A model generated the notes under the pieces. It saw nothing but the letters and a program-made list of their open reading frames with translations, ran no database searches and was not told where the DNA came from. This document shows positions 24,144 to 31,567 of a stretch of 54,155 nt of DNA, one piece after another (position 1 is the stretch's first letter; every line of letters begins with the position of its first letter). Source of the DNA: JAQUCI01 sp964553255 (lineage in GTDB: Bacteria; Bacillota_I; Bacilli_A; Erysipelotrichales; Erysipelotrichaceae); contig CAZKJS010000006.1 of assembly GCA_964553255.1 (NCBI GenBank), positions 1 through 54,155 of the forward strand, in the 5' to 3' direction. Made by a program: the position numbers and the translations under genes.

Positions 24144-24638
24144 ATGAGATTAAGAATTGATGATCTAGTGACCATGCAAAAAGAGCTTGATGAAAGAATA
24201 TTCATTTTGCATAATGTAACCCGTATGTCAACAAGACAAGAGCGATTATTGGCTCTTTTAGTTGAACTTGGTGAGATGATCAACGAAACAAAGAGTTTTA
24301 AATATTGGAGCTTAAAGCCAGCTTCTAATAAAGAAATTATATTGGAAGAGTATGGCGATGGTATTCATTTCTTTTTATCATTAGGAATCGACTTGAATGA
24401 TAATGATATATTTAAAGATAGTACAGAAATCAAAGATAAATCATTGAATAGTTTAGGTTTGATTTTATATCAAAAACTAAGTAACTTAGCTTTTGATTTT
24501 AATAAACAACGATATGATGAAGCTTTCGCGTTGTATTTGCAGATTGGTGAGCAACTAGGATTTACCCCAGAAGATATTAGAAGATACTATTTAATGAAGA
24601 ATGAGATCAATCACCAAAGACAGGATCAACAGTATTGA
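24144..24638 (+). CDS. Dimeric dUTPase (all-alpha NTP-PPase superfamily)
   Basis: The 164-residue product shows the dimeric dUTPase pattern: the N-terminal helix DDLVTMQKELDERI, then ALLVELGEMINETKSFKYWSLKP (metal-binding ExxE) and IILEEYGDGIHFFLSLGIDL (ExxxD). It cleaves dUTP to dUMP, keeping uracil out of DNA and feeding dTMP synthesis. The first in-frame ATG (24126) overlaps a TATAAT box. ATG 24144 after AAGGTGAT is preferred. An extended -10 (TGG-TATAAT, 24119-24127) sits right after the preceding terminator. Confidence 0.92.
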   Translation: MRLRIDDLVTMQKELDERIFILHNVTRMSTRQERLLALLVELGEMINETKSFKYWSLKPASNKEIILEEYGDGIHFFLSLGIDLNDNDIFKDSTEIKDKSLNSLGLILYQKLSNLAFDFNKQRYDEAFALYLQIGEQLGFTPEDIRRYYLMKNEINHQRQDQQY

Positions 24639-24654
24639 TCAACGAGTAAATCGG

Positions 24655-24683
24655 TTGTTAATCAAAACGCAAAAGCGTATAAT
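24655..24683 (+). promoter_or_regulatory. Promoter of the M42 peptidase gene
   Basis: TTGTTA at 24655-24660, 17 bases, TATAAT at 24678-24683. Confidence 0.65.
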
Positions 24684-24707
24684 ATAAAACAAAGAAGAGG
24701 AAAGAAT

Positions 24708-25832
24708 ATGAGCGAAAAAACAAATAAAGAAAAAGTAGTGATCAAAGAGCCTTATGGTGACATTGATCTACAAATGTTTAAAGAGTTTACTGAAGCCGAT
24801 GGTATTTCAGGTAATGAAAAAGAAGCAAGTCGGGTTATGAAGAAATGGCTTGAAGGATATGTTGATAGTATTCAATATGATAATTTAGGCTCTATTATTG
24901 GTGTTAAAAAGGGTTCAGGTAGTGGCTTGAAACTTATGTTGGCTGGACACATTGATGAGATAGGTTTTGTGATAAAAGATATTGATGATAATGGTTTTAT
25001 CAAAGTAAATACGATTGGTGGTTGGTGGGGACATGTATTGCCAGCACAACCAGTAACTATTACTACTCGCGAAGGTAAGAAGTTTCATGGTATTTTTGGA
25101 GCAGCTGCTCCTCATGGCTTACCAGCTGAAGCTCGTAGCAAAGTAATGGAAACCAAAGATATGTTTATTGACATGGGTGTTGGTTCAAAAGAAGAACTAA
25201 CAGAACTTGGTATTAGAGTTGGAGATATGGTAACACCGCGCTCAAGCTTTGAAGTTATGAATAATCCTAACTTTTTAGTAGCTAAAGCTTGGGATGATCG
25301 TGTTGGTGCTTTAATAGCGGTTGATGTCATTAGAAAGCTAAAAGGTGTTGATCATGATTTTGACATCTATGCGGCTGGTACGGTACAAGAAGAAGTAGGA
25401 TTAAGAGGTGCTAAAACAGCAGCTTATGCTATTAAGCCAGATTTAGCGATTGCACTTGATGTAACTATCGCATCTGATTATCCTGCTGGTGAAAACAGAA
25501 TCAAATGTGGACTAGGCGTTACAGTTGAACTATTTGATGCTAGTCATTTAGGACATCGTGGCTTTATTCAGTATATTGAGGACATCTGTAAAGAAAAGGA
25601 CATTGAATTTCAACTTGAACAATTAACGGCTGGTGGTACTGATTCAGGTGAGATCAACAAATCATATGAAGGTATCATAAATGTGACTATGTCAATTCCA
25701 AGTCGTTATTGCCATTCACATCATACGATCATTCATCGCAAGGACTATGTCGATACTGTCAATGTGATCGTTGAATTATGTAAGCGCATGAACAGTGAAC
25801 AATTGGAAAAAATCAGAACATATAATCGTTAA
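24708..25832 (+). CDS. M42 family aminopeptidase
   Basis: This 374-residue di-metal peptidase of the tetrahedral aminopeptidase (TET/PepA/YsdC) family shows LMLAGHIDEIGFVIK (His, Asp ligands), AKAWDDRVGALIAVDV and GTVQEEVGLRGAKTAAYAI (catalytic Glu pair). It also has ALDVTIASDYPAG and a late PSRYCHSHHTIIHRKD (His ligand). It probably degrades short peptides. Earlier annotation of this family as cellulase or glucanase is not supported. It has its own promoter and terminator. Confidence 0.93.
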   Translation: MSEKTNKEKVVIKEPYGDIDLQMFKEFTEADGISGNEKEASRVMKKWLEGYVDSIQYDNLGSIIGVKKGSGSGLKLMLAGHIDEIGFVIKDIDDNGFIKVNTIGGWWGHVLPAQPVTITTREGKKFHGIFGAAAPHGLPAEARSKVMETKDMFIDMGVGSKEELTELGIRVGDMVTPRSSFEVMNNPNFLVAKAWDDRVGALIAVDVIRKLKGVDHDFDIYAAGTVQEEVGLRGAKTAAYAIKPDLAIALDVTIASDYPAGENRIKCGLGVTVELFDASHLGHRGFIQYIEDICKEKDIEFQLEQLTAGGTDSGEINKSYEGIINVTMSIPSRYCHSHHTIIHRKDYVDTVNVIVELCKRMNSEQLEKIRTYNR

Positions 25833-25858
25833 ACTGTTGAGAAATCAACAGTTTTCAT
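25831..25858 (+). terminator. Terminator after the M42 gene
   Basis: The 10-bp stem AAACTGTTGA/TCAACAGTTT encloses a GAAA loop, followed by T. It overlaps the stop codon. Confidence 0.8.
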
Positions 25859-25867
25859 TTATATAAC

Positions 25868-25896
25868 TTGGTTAGCATTGTTTGATTTGCTATAAT
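25868..25896 (+). promoter_or_regulatory. Promoter of the lspA operon
   Basis: TTGGTT at 25868-25873, 17 bases, TATAAT at 25891-25896, with TG at 25888-25889 forming an extended -10. Confidence 0.7.
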
Positions 25897-25922
25897 ATAG
25901 ATTAGTTTGAAAAGGTGAAAAG

Positions 25923-26381
25923 ATGAAAAAAAGTGAAGTTATATTACTGTCGTTAATTGTTATGATTGATTTGATCAGTAAATATTATATCCAATCAATC
26001 ATGACTTTTGGTGATTCGATCATGGTAATCAAAAATTTCTTTTATATAACATTTGTGGATAATAAAGGAGCAGCGTGGGGTATCTTATCTGGCAGGTTAG
26101 AACTGTTTTTTATCATAACTATTGTAGTGATTGTTGTTATCACATATATGCTTTTTACAACCGAACGACGTAAAATATTATTAAGGTTGGCTTTGGTTGT
26201 TATTTTAGCTGGTAGTTTAGGCAATTTTTATGATCGAATTGTGTTTGGTTATGTCCGTGATTTTCTAAACTTCTATCCTTTTGGATATGATTTCCCCGTA
26301 TTTAATGTTGCGGACATGTCATTATCATTAGGTTATGTTTTATTAACATGGTATATCATACGTCATCCGGAGGAAGAGTAA
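25923..26381 (+). CDS. lspA: Lipoprotein signal peptidase (signal peptidase II)
   Basis: It cleaves the signal peptide before the lipidated Cys of prolipoproteins. The 152 residues contain four membrane helices and the aspartic protease signatures: VDNKGAAWGIL, GSLGNFYDRI (first catalytic Asp) and FPVFNVADMSLSLG (second catalytic Asp). AAAAGGTGAAAAG precedes the ATG. The stop codon overlaps the rluD start in a TAATG junction. The lspA-rluD order is standard in Bacillota. Confidence 0.96.
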   Translation: MKKSEVILLSLIVMIDLISKYYIQSIMTFGDSIMVIKNFFYITFVDNKGAAWGILSGRLELFFIITIVVIVVITYMLFTTERRKILLRLALVVILAGSLGNFYDRIVFGYVRDFLNFYPFGYDFPVFNVADMSLSLGYVLLTWYIIRHPEEE

Positions 26382-27292
26382 TGATCGATCTTGAGTTAAT
26401 TGTTGATGAAAATTTAAGTAAAAACCGTATCGATAAAGTTTTAGTCGATCATTTGAACTTGTCACGCTCGCGTATCCAACAACTAATTGGTGAAGGTTAT
26501 ATCTTGGTTAATGACACAGAAACAAAGAACAATTATAAACTTAGGATTGACGACTTGATCACATGTGAAATACCAGAAGATAAGCCACTTGAGATCACCG
26601 CAATACCAATGGAACTTGATATTGTTTATGAGGACCACGATGTAATTGTAATTAATAAACCTAGAGGCATGGTTGTACATCCCGCAGAGACTTATCGTGA
26701 GCCAACACTAGTTAATGGTCTTTTAGCTCATTGCAAGGATCTATCTGGTATTAATGGTATAAATCGTCCGGGAATTGTTCATCGTATTGATAAGGACACT
26801 ACTGGTCTTTTAATAGTTGCTAAAAATGATGTTGCTCATGAATCGTTGGTGAAGCAACTACAAGATAAAACTGTTAATCGTGAATATTATGCTTTAGTCC
26901 ATGGGGTTATTCCTCATGATGTGGGAAAGATTGATGCACCAATTGGAAGAGACAAAAAAGATCGTTTAAAGATGGCTGTAACCGATCAAAATGCTCGTAA
27001 TGCGATTACGCATTTTAGAGTAGTTGAACGTTTTAAAGAATATACCCTTGTTTTATGTCGACTTGAAACAGGTAGAACACATCAAATAAGAGTTCATATG
27101 GAATACATTGGTTATCCAATTGTTGGTGATCAAAAATATGGTCGTCGCAAGACGATGGCTGTTGATGGTCAATTATTACATGCGTATAAATTGACATTTG
27201 TGCATCCTCGTACTAATCTAGAACAAACAGTCACATGTGAAATGCCACAAGATTTTGTGGCTGTTTTAAATCAGTTAAGGAGTGGTTATTAA
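26381..27292 (+). CDS. rluD: RluD-family 23S rRNA pseudouridine synthase
   Basis: The N-terminal S4 RNA-binding domain (about 10-70: NRIDKVLVDHLNLSRSRIQQLIGEGYILVN) is followed by the RluA/RluD catalytic domain. The active Asp is in HRIDKDTTGLLIVAK, and RTHQIRVHMEYIGYPIVGDQKYG comes later. 303 residues. GGAGGAAGAG lies before ATG 26381. An in-frame ATG at 26348 is inside lspA and is rejected. Confidence 0.95.
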   Translation: MIDLELIVDENLSKNRIDKVLVDHLNLSRSRIQQLIGEGYILVNDTETKNNYKLRIDDLITCEIPEDKPLEITAIPMELDIVYEDHDVIVINKPRGMVVHPAETYREPTLVNGLLAHCKDLSGINGINRPGIVHRIDKDTTGLLIVAKNDVAHESLVKQLQDKTVNREYYALVHGVIPHDVGKIDAPIGRDKKDRLKMAVTDQNARNAITHFRVVERFKEYTLVLCRLETGRTHQIRVHMEYIGYPIVGDQKYGRRKTMAVDGQLLHAYKLTFVHPRTNLEQTVTCEMPQDFVAVLNQLRSGY

Positions 27293-28533
27293 TGAAACAA
27301 GAAGATGTTTGGGCTTTACAGATCGTCTACATGTTTTTAGATAAATATGATTATCGTTTGATCAGTACAGGACCAAATGCGATCAAGGATGAAATCTGGT
27401 TAGCTAACCCTAAAGGTAAATATCCAGTTATAAGGGTATCGACTTTATCAACGACAGCTAATTATTTTGATTATGATCGTTTAGTTAAAACAAAACAGGC
27501 AATTTTAAGTTTGATCAGTGGAACGGGGCTTATGTTAAGTTTGCACATATCAAATGAAACAACTGATAAGATATATAGTGAGATATATGAAGTATGTATT
27601 AGTGAGAGTTATCTTAGTGATGAACTTATCAAAGAGGATTATCCTGCAATAACATCGATCATTCAACCAATTAGCGATCCACAAAAAGAATATGAGGATA
27701 TGAGTAAGGCAATTAATGTTGCTCAGATCAAAGGTTATCGCAAAGGTAATAGCTGGGTCAAAGCACACATGAATACTACATATGTTATCATGGCAATTTG
27801 TATGGGTATGTTTGTTGTTAGTTTATTGTTAACCCAATTTACTGGAAGTAAACTTATCAGTGCCGTAATGAGTGGTGCTTTATATAAAACATTTGTTTAT
27901 GCTAATCTTGATTTATGGCGTTTATTAATGGCGGGTTTTGTTCATGTTGATTATATGCATTTATTAGTTAACATGTATTCTTTATATCATCTTGGTCCGA
28001 CGATCGAACGTTTGTATGGTAGAAAAAACTACATAAAATCATTATTAGGATCAATCGTTATTGGTTCTGCTTTTGCCTTGGTTGGTAGTGTTAATACGAT
28101 AACAGTTGGTATCAGCGGTGGTTTGTTTGGTTTATTAGGAATGCTTTTCATCTATGCTTTTGAAACTAACAGTATTCGTGATCGTCGTGTTATGGGAAGC
28201 TTTGTACAGATATTTATCATTAACATTGTCATCATGGCGTTAGTACCTAATATCAGCTGGCTAGGACACGCTGGTGGCTTTGTGGCTGGGGTGTTGTTTG
28301 GTTTAATCTTTAGTAAAAAACCAACATGGGAATTATTACGTAAGAATACGATTGTTGCTAGTGTCGTATTGATCATAGCTCTTTCTTTTATGGCTTATAA
28401 TGATGAAAGAAAAAGACCGATCGATCCCACTCTAGATAAAGGTATAATTAATAGTTATGATCGTTTAAATATAAGTTGGTACGCTGAATATCTTGAAAGC
28501 AATCTCGTTGCTTATTATAAAACGGTGAGGTAA
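27292..28533 (+). CDS. Rhomboid family intramembrane serine protease
   Basis: The 413-residue protein has a soluble N-terminal domain (1-165) and then about seven membrane helices. Rhomboid hallmarks are HLLVNMYSLYHLGPTIERLYG, the Ser motif GISGGLFGLLG and a late SWLGHAGGFVAGVLFG carrying the His of the dyad. A C-terminal extracytoplasmic or cytoplasmic tail of about 40 residues follows. It is similar in layout to YqgP/GluP, which cleaves membrane substrates including a magnesium transporter. It overlaps the rluD stop by one base (TAATG). Confidence 0.93.
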   Translation: MKQEDVWALQIVYMFLDKYDYRLISTGPNAIKDEIWLANPKGKYPVIRVSTLSTTANYFDYDRLVKTKQAILSLISGTGLMLSLHISNETTDKIYSEIYEVCISESYLSDELIKEDYPAITSIIQPISDPQKEYEDMSKAINVAQIKGYRKGNSWVKAHMNTTYVIMAICMGMFVVSLLLTQFTGSKLISAVMSGALYKTFVYANLDLWRLLMAGFVHVDYMHLLVNMYSLYHLGPTIERLYGRKNYIKSLLGSIVIGSAFALVGSVNTITVGISGGLFGLLGMLFIYAFETNSIRDRRVMGSFVQIFIINIVIMALVPNISWLGHAGGFVAGVLFGLIFSKKPTWELLRKNTIVASVVLIIALSFMAYNDERKRPIDPTLDKGIINSYDRLNISWYAEYLESNLVAYYKTVR

Positions 28534-28535
28534 AT

Positions 28536-29018
28536 ATGAAACGTGAAAATGTCCTTTCGTGGGATGAGTATTTTATGGGATTGGCCCATTTATCAGCTTT
28601 AAGATCTAAAGATCCAAGCACACAAGTTGGTGCATGTATTGTGAATAAAAGTAAAAAAGTAGTTGGTATTGGCTATAATGGCTTACCAACTGGCTGTGAT
28701 GATGATGAATTTCCATGGGAGCGTGATGGCGATACACTAAACACTAAGTATGTTTATGTTGTCCATGCCGAATTAAACGCTATTTTAAATAGTACAACTT
28801 CACTTGATGGTTGTACGCTTTATGTATCGCTTTTTCCTTGTAATGAATGTGCCAAGGCAATTGTTCAATCAGGTATTAAAAGAGTTGTATATGAAAGTGA
28901 TAAATACGCTGATACTGATATTGTAAAAGCAAGCAAAAGGATACTAAATGCAGCTGGGGTAAGTCTTTGTCAAATTGAACAAACGATCATAGTATCGGTT
29001 GAAAAGGTAAAGGTTTAG
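28536..29018 (+). CDS. dCMP deaminase family protein (ComEB type)
   Basis: This 160-residue zinc deaminase has the first-ligand HAE motif (YVVHAELNAILNST) and the paired Cys motif PCNECAKAIVQSG. Its N-terminal part is SKDPSTQVGACIVNKSKKVVGIGYNGLP. It most likely converts dCMP to dUMP for thymidylate synthesis. The dUTPase 4 kb upstream makes the same product. AGGTAAAT before ATG; two bases after the rhomboid stop. Confidence 0.93.
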   Translation: MKRENVLSWDEYFMGLAHLSALRSKDPSTQVGACIVNKSKKVVGIGYNGLPTGCDDDEFPWERDGDTLNTKYVYVVHAELNAILNSTTSLDGCTLYVSLFPCNECAKAIVQSGIKRVVYESDKYADTDIVKASKRILNAAGVSLCQIEQTIIVSVEKVKV

Positions 29019-29073
29019 TATCGAATAGTAATCATTGTTTGTGATTACGCTTAATAGAAAGAAGGACTATTTA

Positions 29074-29748
29074 ATGATATTAGAAATTGTAACTCAAACA
29101 GCAGATGAAACAGCTTATGCTCATCAACTTGGTGCCGATCGCGTAGAGTTGGTAAGTGCGATTACCGAAGGAGCTTTGACACCAACTTATGGTTCAGTCA
29201 AGACCATCAAAGAAGACGTTAATGTACCAGCTTTTTGTATGATCAGACCTCATCCCTATAGTTTTATCTATAGTGATTATGATATTAAGGAAATGCAAAA
29301 TGATATCATTAATCAATTACCTTACGCTTCAGCTTTTGTACTAGGATGTCTTGACGTAAATGATGAAATTGACGAGGTGACACTGGTTAAACTGTTAAGT
29401 GTTGTTGGTGATACACCAATCACTTTTCATAAAGCGATCGATAAAACCCCAGACTTTAAGAAATCTGTATTGACTTTGTCGAAATATCCACAGGTAAAGA
29501 GGATCTTAACTAATTTTGGCTTAAAAAATCCCGCTGAGAATCTTGATAAGATAAAAGAATATTTAGCATTTTGTACAAGTAATGGCTTAACAGTCACATT
29601 TGCTGGTGGAGTTAATCTAAATTCATTACCACTTTTAAAACAAGCAGGAGTTCAAGAAGTACATATTAGTAGTGCTGCGCGAATTGATGGCTTAGCTAAG
29701 AATCAATTAGATCCAAATACGGTCAAAGCGATGGCAGCTTGTAAATAA
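29074..29748 (+). CDS. cutC: CutC family protein
   Basis: The 224-residue TIM-barrel protein matches CutC: LEIVTQTADETAYAHQLGADRVELVSAITEGALTPTYG near the start, VPAFCMIRPHPYSFIYS, VLGCLDVNDEID and ITFHKAIDKTPD. The family was linked to copper homeostasis, but that role is disputed and the reaction is unknown. ATG 29074 with GAAGGA upstream is chosen over ATG 29035. Last gene of the lspA run. Confidence 0.93.
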   Translation: MILEIVTQTADETAYAHQLGADRVELVSAITEGALTPTYGSVKTIKEDVNVPAFCMIRPHPYSFIYSDYDIKEMQNDIINQLPYASAFVLGCLDVNDEIDEVTLVKLLSVVGDTPITFHKAIDKTPDFKKSVLTLSKYPQVKRILTNFGLKNPAENLDKIKEYLAFCTSNGLTVTFAGGVNLNSLPLLKQAGVQEVHISSAARIDGLAKNQLDPNTVKAMAACK

Positions 29749-29819
29749 AAAGAGCTTACTTAAATAACTAAAGCTCAAGGTCAAATGTAGGCTAACCAAA
29801 TAAGGATTAAGTAAACATG

Positions 29820-29847
29820 AGTATTCTAGGAAACTAGAATACTTTTT
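29820..29847 (+). terminator. Terminator downstream of cutC
   Basis: The 10-bp stem AGTATTCTAG/CTAGAATACT encloses a GAAA loop and is followed by TTTTT. It lies 72 bases after the cutC stop. The gap between shows only a small GAGCTT/AAGCTC pairing and no gene. Confidence 0.82.
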
Positions 29848-29916
29848 AAGTTAAGCAAAATTGATCAAGATATAAGAATGAAAACAATCAGATGTTTAAT
29901 AATTATAATAAAAATA

Positions 29917-29966
29917 AGAAAAAAGAGTACTAATATGTAAACATCTAAATTTCATTTAGTACTCTT
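29917..29966 (-). terminator. Terminator of rnhC
   Basis: On the minus strand AAGAGTACTAA (29966-29956), inside the end of rnhC, pairs with TTAGTACTCTT (29933-29923) across a 22-base loop. A T-run follows at 29924-29919. Confidence 0.7.
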
Positions 29967-30796
29967 ATTGTATTTTTGAAATTCATTTTAGCAACTAATT
30001 TCAGTTTATCTTTACCAAACTTATTCACAAAGGCTTTAGCGTTTTCATCTACGATCTTACCTGCTCCTTTTGTAAACTGCCATTGATATTGTTCTTCCAT
30101 TTTCTTCAAAGATTCTAAAAAAGCATATCGAGCTATGATACTAGCACATGCAACAGCAGTATATTTGCTTTCAGCTTTAGTGACAAAGATAATATCTTTG
30201 ATGACCTTTGGTTCATCTTTGAGATAATTAAAATAATTCTTTTGTGGTGTAAATTGATCAATAACGATTAATTTTGGTAATGTTTGTTTCTTCGCTAAGT
30301 TAATATAAGCTTGATTATGCATTTTAGCTTTAATGACATTCATATTGTTAGTATGGTGAACTTGATTGTATTTTAGATTATCTAAGATAAGCAACGAGTG
30401 TTTTAATTTCTTGATCAGTTTAGGTGCTATTATCATGATCTGTGAATCACTTAACATTTTTGAATCACGTATGCCTAAACTATTTAAAAACATTTCATCA
30501 TTATCACCAACAATACAAGCGCAGACACAAATTGGTCCATAAAAATCACCAGTGCCTACTTCATCACTTCCAGCATGATTTGAATATAATTCGTTATCTT
30601 TAAATAAACTAGCATAGTAATCTGCTTGATTACCTTGAAAGACTACTTTTTTAGAATTGTAGACAGTTATCACGCAATCTTGTGGCTGATACATATAAAG
30701 AACATAGGGGGAGATAGGGTTATCTCTTTTATATTCTTGATATAGCGAATTTAGTAATGCTATCTGTTTATCGTTTAATTCTAATGTTATTGTCAA
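29945..30796 (-). CDS. rnhC: Ribonuclease HIII
   Basis: It removes RNA from RNA-DNA hybrids. The N-terminal TBP-like substrate-binding domain covers about 1-80. The catalytic domain starts with GSDEVGTGDFYGPICV (DEVGxGD, the RNase HII/HIII signature) and continues with SDSKML-like RDSKMLSD and IDQFTPQKNY (catalytic Asp). An ATG at 30820 lacks a ribosome site. TTG 30796, preceded by AAGGGTGAT, is preferred and gives 283 residues. In Bacillus rnhC diverges from zapA-cvpA. Here cvpA diverges directly. Confidence 0.93.
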   Translation of the reverse strand: MTITLELNDKQIALLNSLYQEYKRDNPISPYVLYMYQPQDCVITVYNSKKVVFQGNQADYYASLFKDNELYSNHAGSDEVGTGDFYGPICVCACIVGDNDEMFLNSLGIRDSKMLSDSQIMIIAPKLIKKLKHSLLILDNLKYNQVHHTNNMNVIKAKMHNQAYINLAKKQTLPKLIVIDQFTPQKNYFNYLKDEPKVIKDIIFVTKAESKYTAVACASIIARYAFLESLKKMEEQYQWQFTKGAGKIVDENAKAFVNKFGKDKLKLVAKMNFKNTIRVLNEI

Positions 30797-30854
30797 GATA
30801 TGATCACCCTTAACTATCATATCATAATATCTTCATCCATTTACATTTGACATA

Positions 30855-30869
30855 TATTCTAATAGAATA
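30855..30869. promoter_or_regulatory. Palindrome near the cvpA start region
   Basis: TATTCTA-A-TAGAATA is a perfect 7+1+7 inverted repeat. It lies just downstream of TTGACA (30847-30852), where a spacer or -10 would be, and 24 bases before the cvpA ATG. It could be an operator in the rnhC/cvpA divergent gap. No well-placed -10 for that -35 was found. Confidence 0.4.
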
Positions 30870-30892
30870 AAAAGAAGAAGGGGGGATAAAAT

Positions 30893-31567
30893 ATGTTCAT
30901 TCCCACTGAATATGTAACTTATATTAATATTGCTTTGGTAGTTTCACTATTATTAGCGCTATTTATAGGATTTAAGAAAGGATTTTTGTTACAACTAGTA
31001 CAAGCCTTGACAATGATAGTGGCTGTTGTGTTAGCTTGGCTTTTATCGCCAGCCTTGGCAAAGGCATTTAATATTTGGCCAAATGAGCTTACACCTTTTC
31101 ATGATACTGTTTTAAGTGATCTTTTCTATGGTAAGATTAATGAAGTTATTTGGTTTTTAATTATTTTTGTTGTAGTTATCTTGGTAATGCTACTATTAAG
31201 GCCAATCGTTAAGGCAATTGGTAAAATACCAGTATTAAAACAAATTAACAAGATATTAGGTATGGCTTTTGCGCTTGTTGGCTACAGTATTTATCTTTTG
31301 ATCATAATCTATGCCTTAAACACACCGCTCTTCACCAATGGTGCCCAGATAATCCAACAAAGCTGGTTAAGTCCGGCTAAAGATGTGGCTACATCCGCTT
31401 TTGCGTTTATCGAAAAGCCACTTGCAGAAAGTGAGAAGTTACAGAATTTGATTGCGAACAAAGATAATTTGACAGCCGAGGACTTTGATTTTCTTACCGA
31501 ATGGTTACAAACTCAAAACATCGATGAGAATACGATAATCGAATTTTTTCAACAAATAGGAAAATGA
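30893..31567 (+). CDS. cvpA: CvpA family membrane protein
   Basis: The 224-residue product has four membrane helices. It matches the CvpA domain (ALFIGFKKGFLLQLVQALTMIVAVVLAWLLSPALA, then a helix pair around IIFVVVILVMLLLRP and LGMAFALVGYSIYLLIIIYAL). The family is named for colicin V production, and its actual role is unclear. GGGGGGAT precedes the ATG. The stop overlaps the mutS2 start (ATGA). Confidence 0.88.
   Translation: MFIPTEYVTYINIALVVSLLLALFIGFKKGFLLQLVQALTMIVAVVLAWLLSPALAKAFNIWPNELTPFHDTVLSDLFYGKINEVIWFLIIFVVVILVMLLLRPIVKAIGKIPVLKQINKILGMAFALVGYSIYLLIIIYALNTPLFTNGAQIIQQSWLSPAKDVATSAFAFIEKPLAESEKLQNLIANKDNLTAEDFDFLTEWLQTQNIDENTIIEFFQQIGK

Noticed and set aside
23951..24283. Minus-strand 110-codon open frame across the aminopeptidase and dUTPase genes
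   Set aside because: It is antisense to two well-supported genes and crosses a strong terminator. It has no ribosome site and no family resemblance.
24666..24678. Small ACGC-AAAA-GCGT hairpin in the M42 promoter spacer
   Set aside because: Four base pairs only, with no sign of conservation or regulatory partner.
29749..29819. Small RNA or riboswitch between cutC and its terminator
   Set aside because: Only one weak 6-bp pairing is visible and no known motif. It is best read as an untranslated 3' end.
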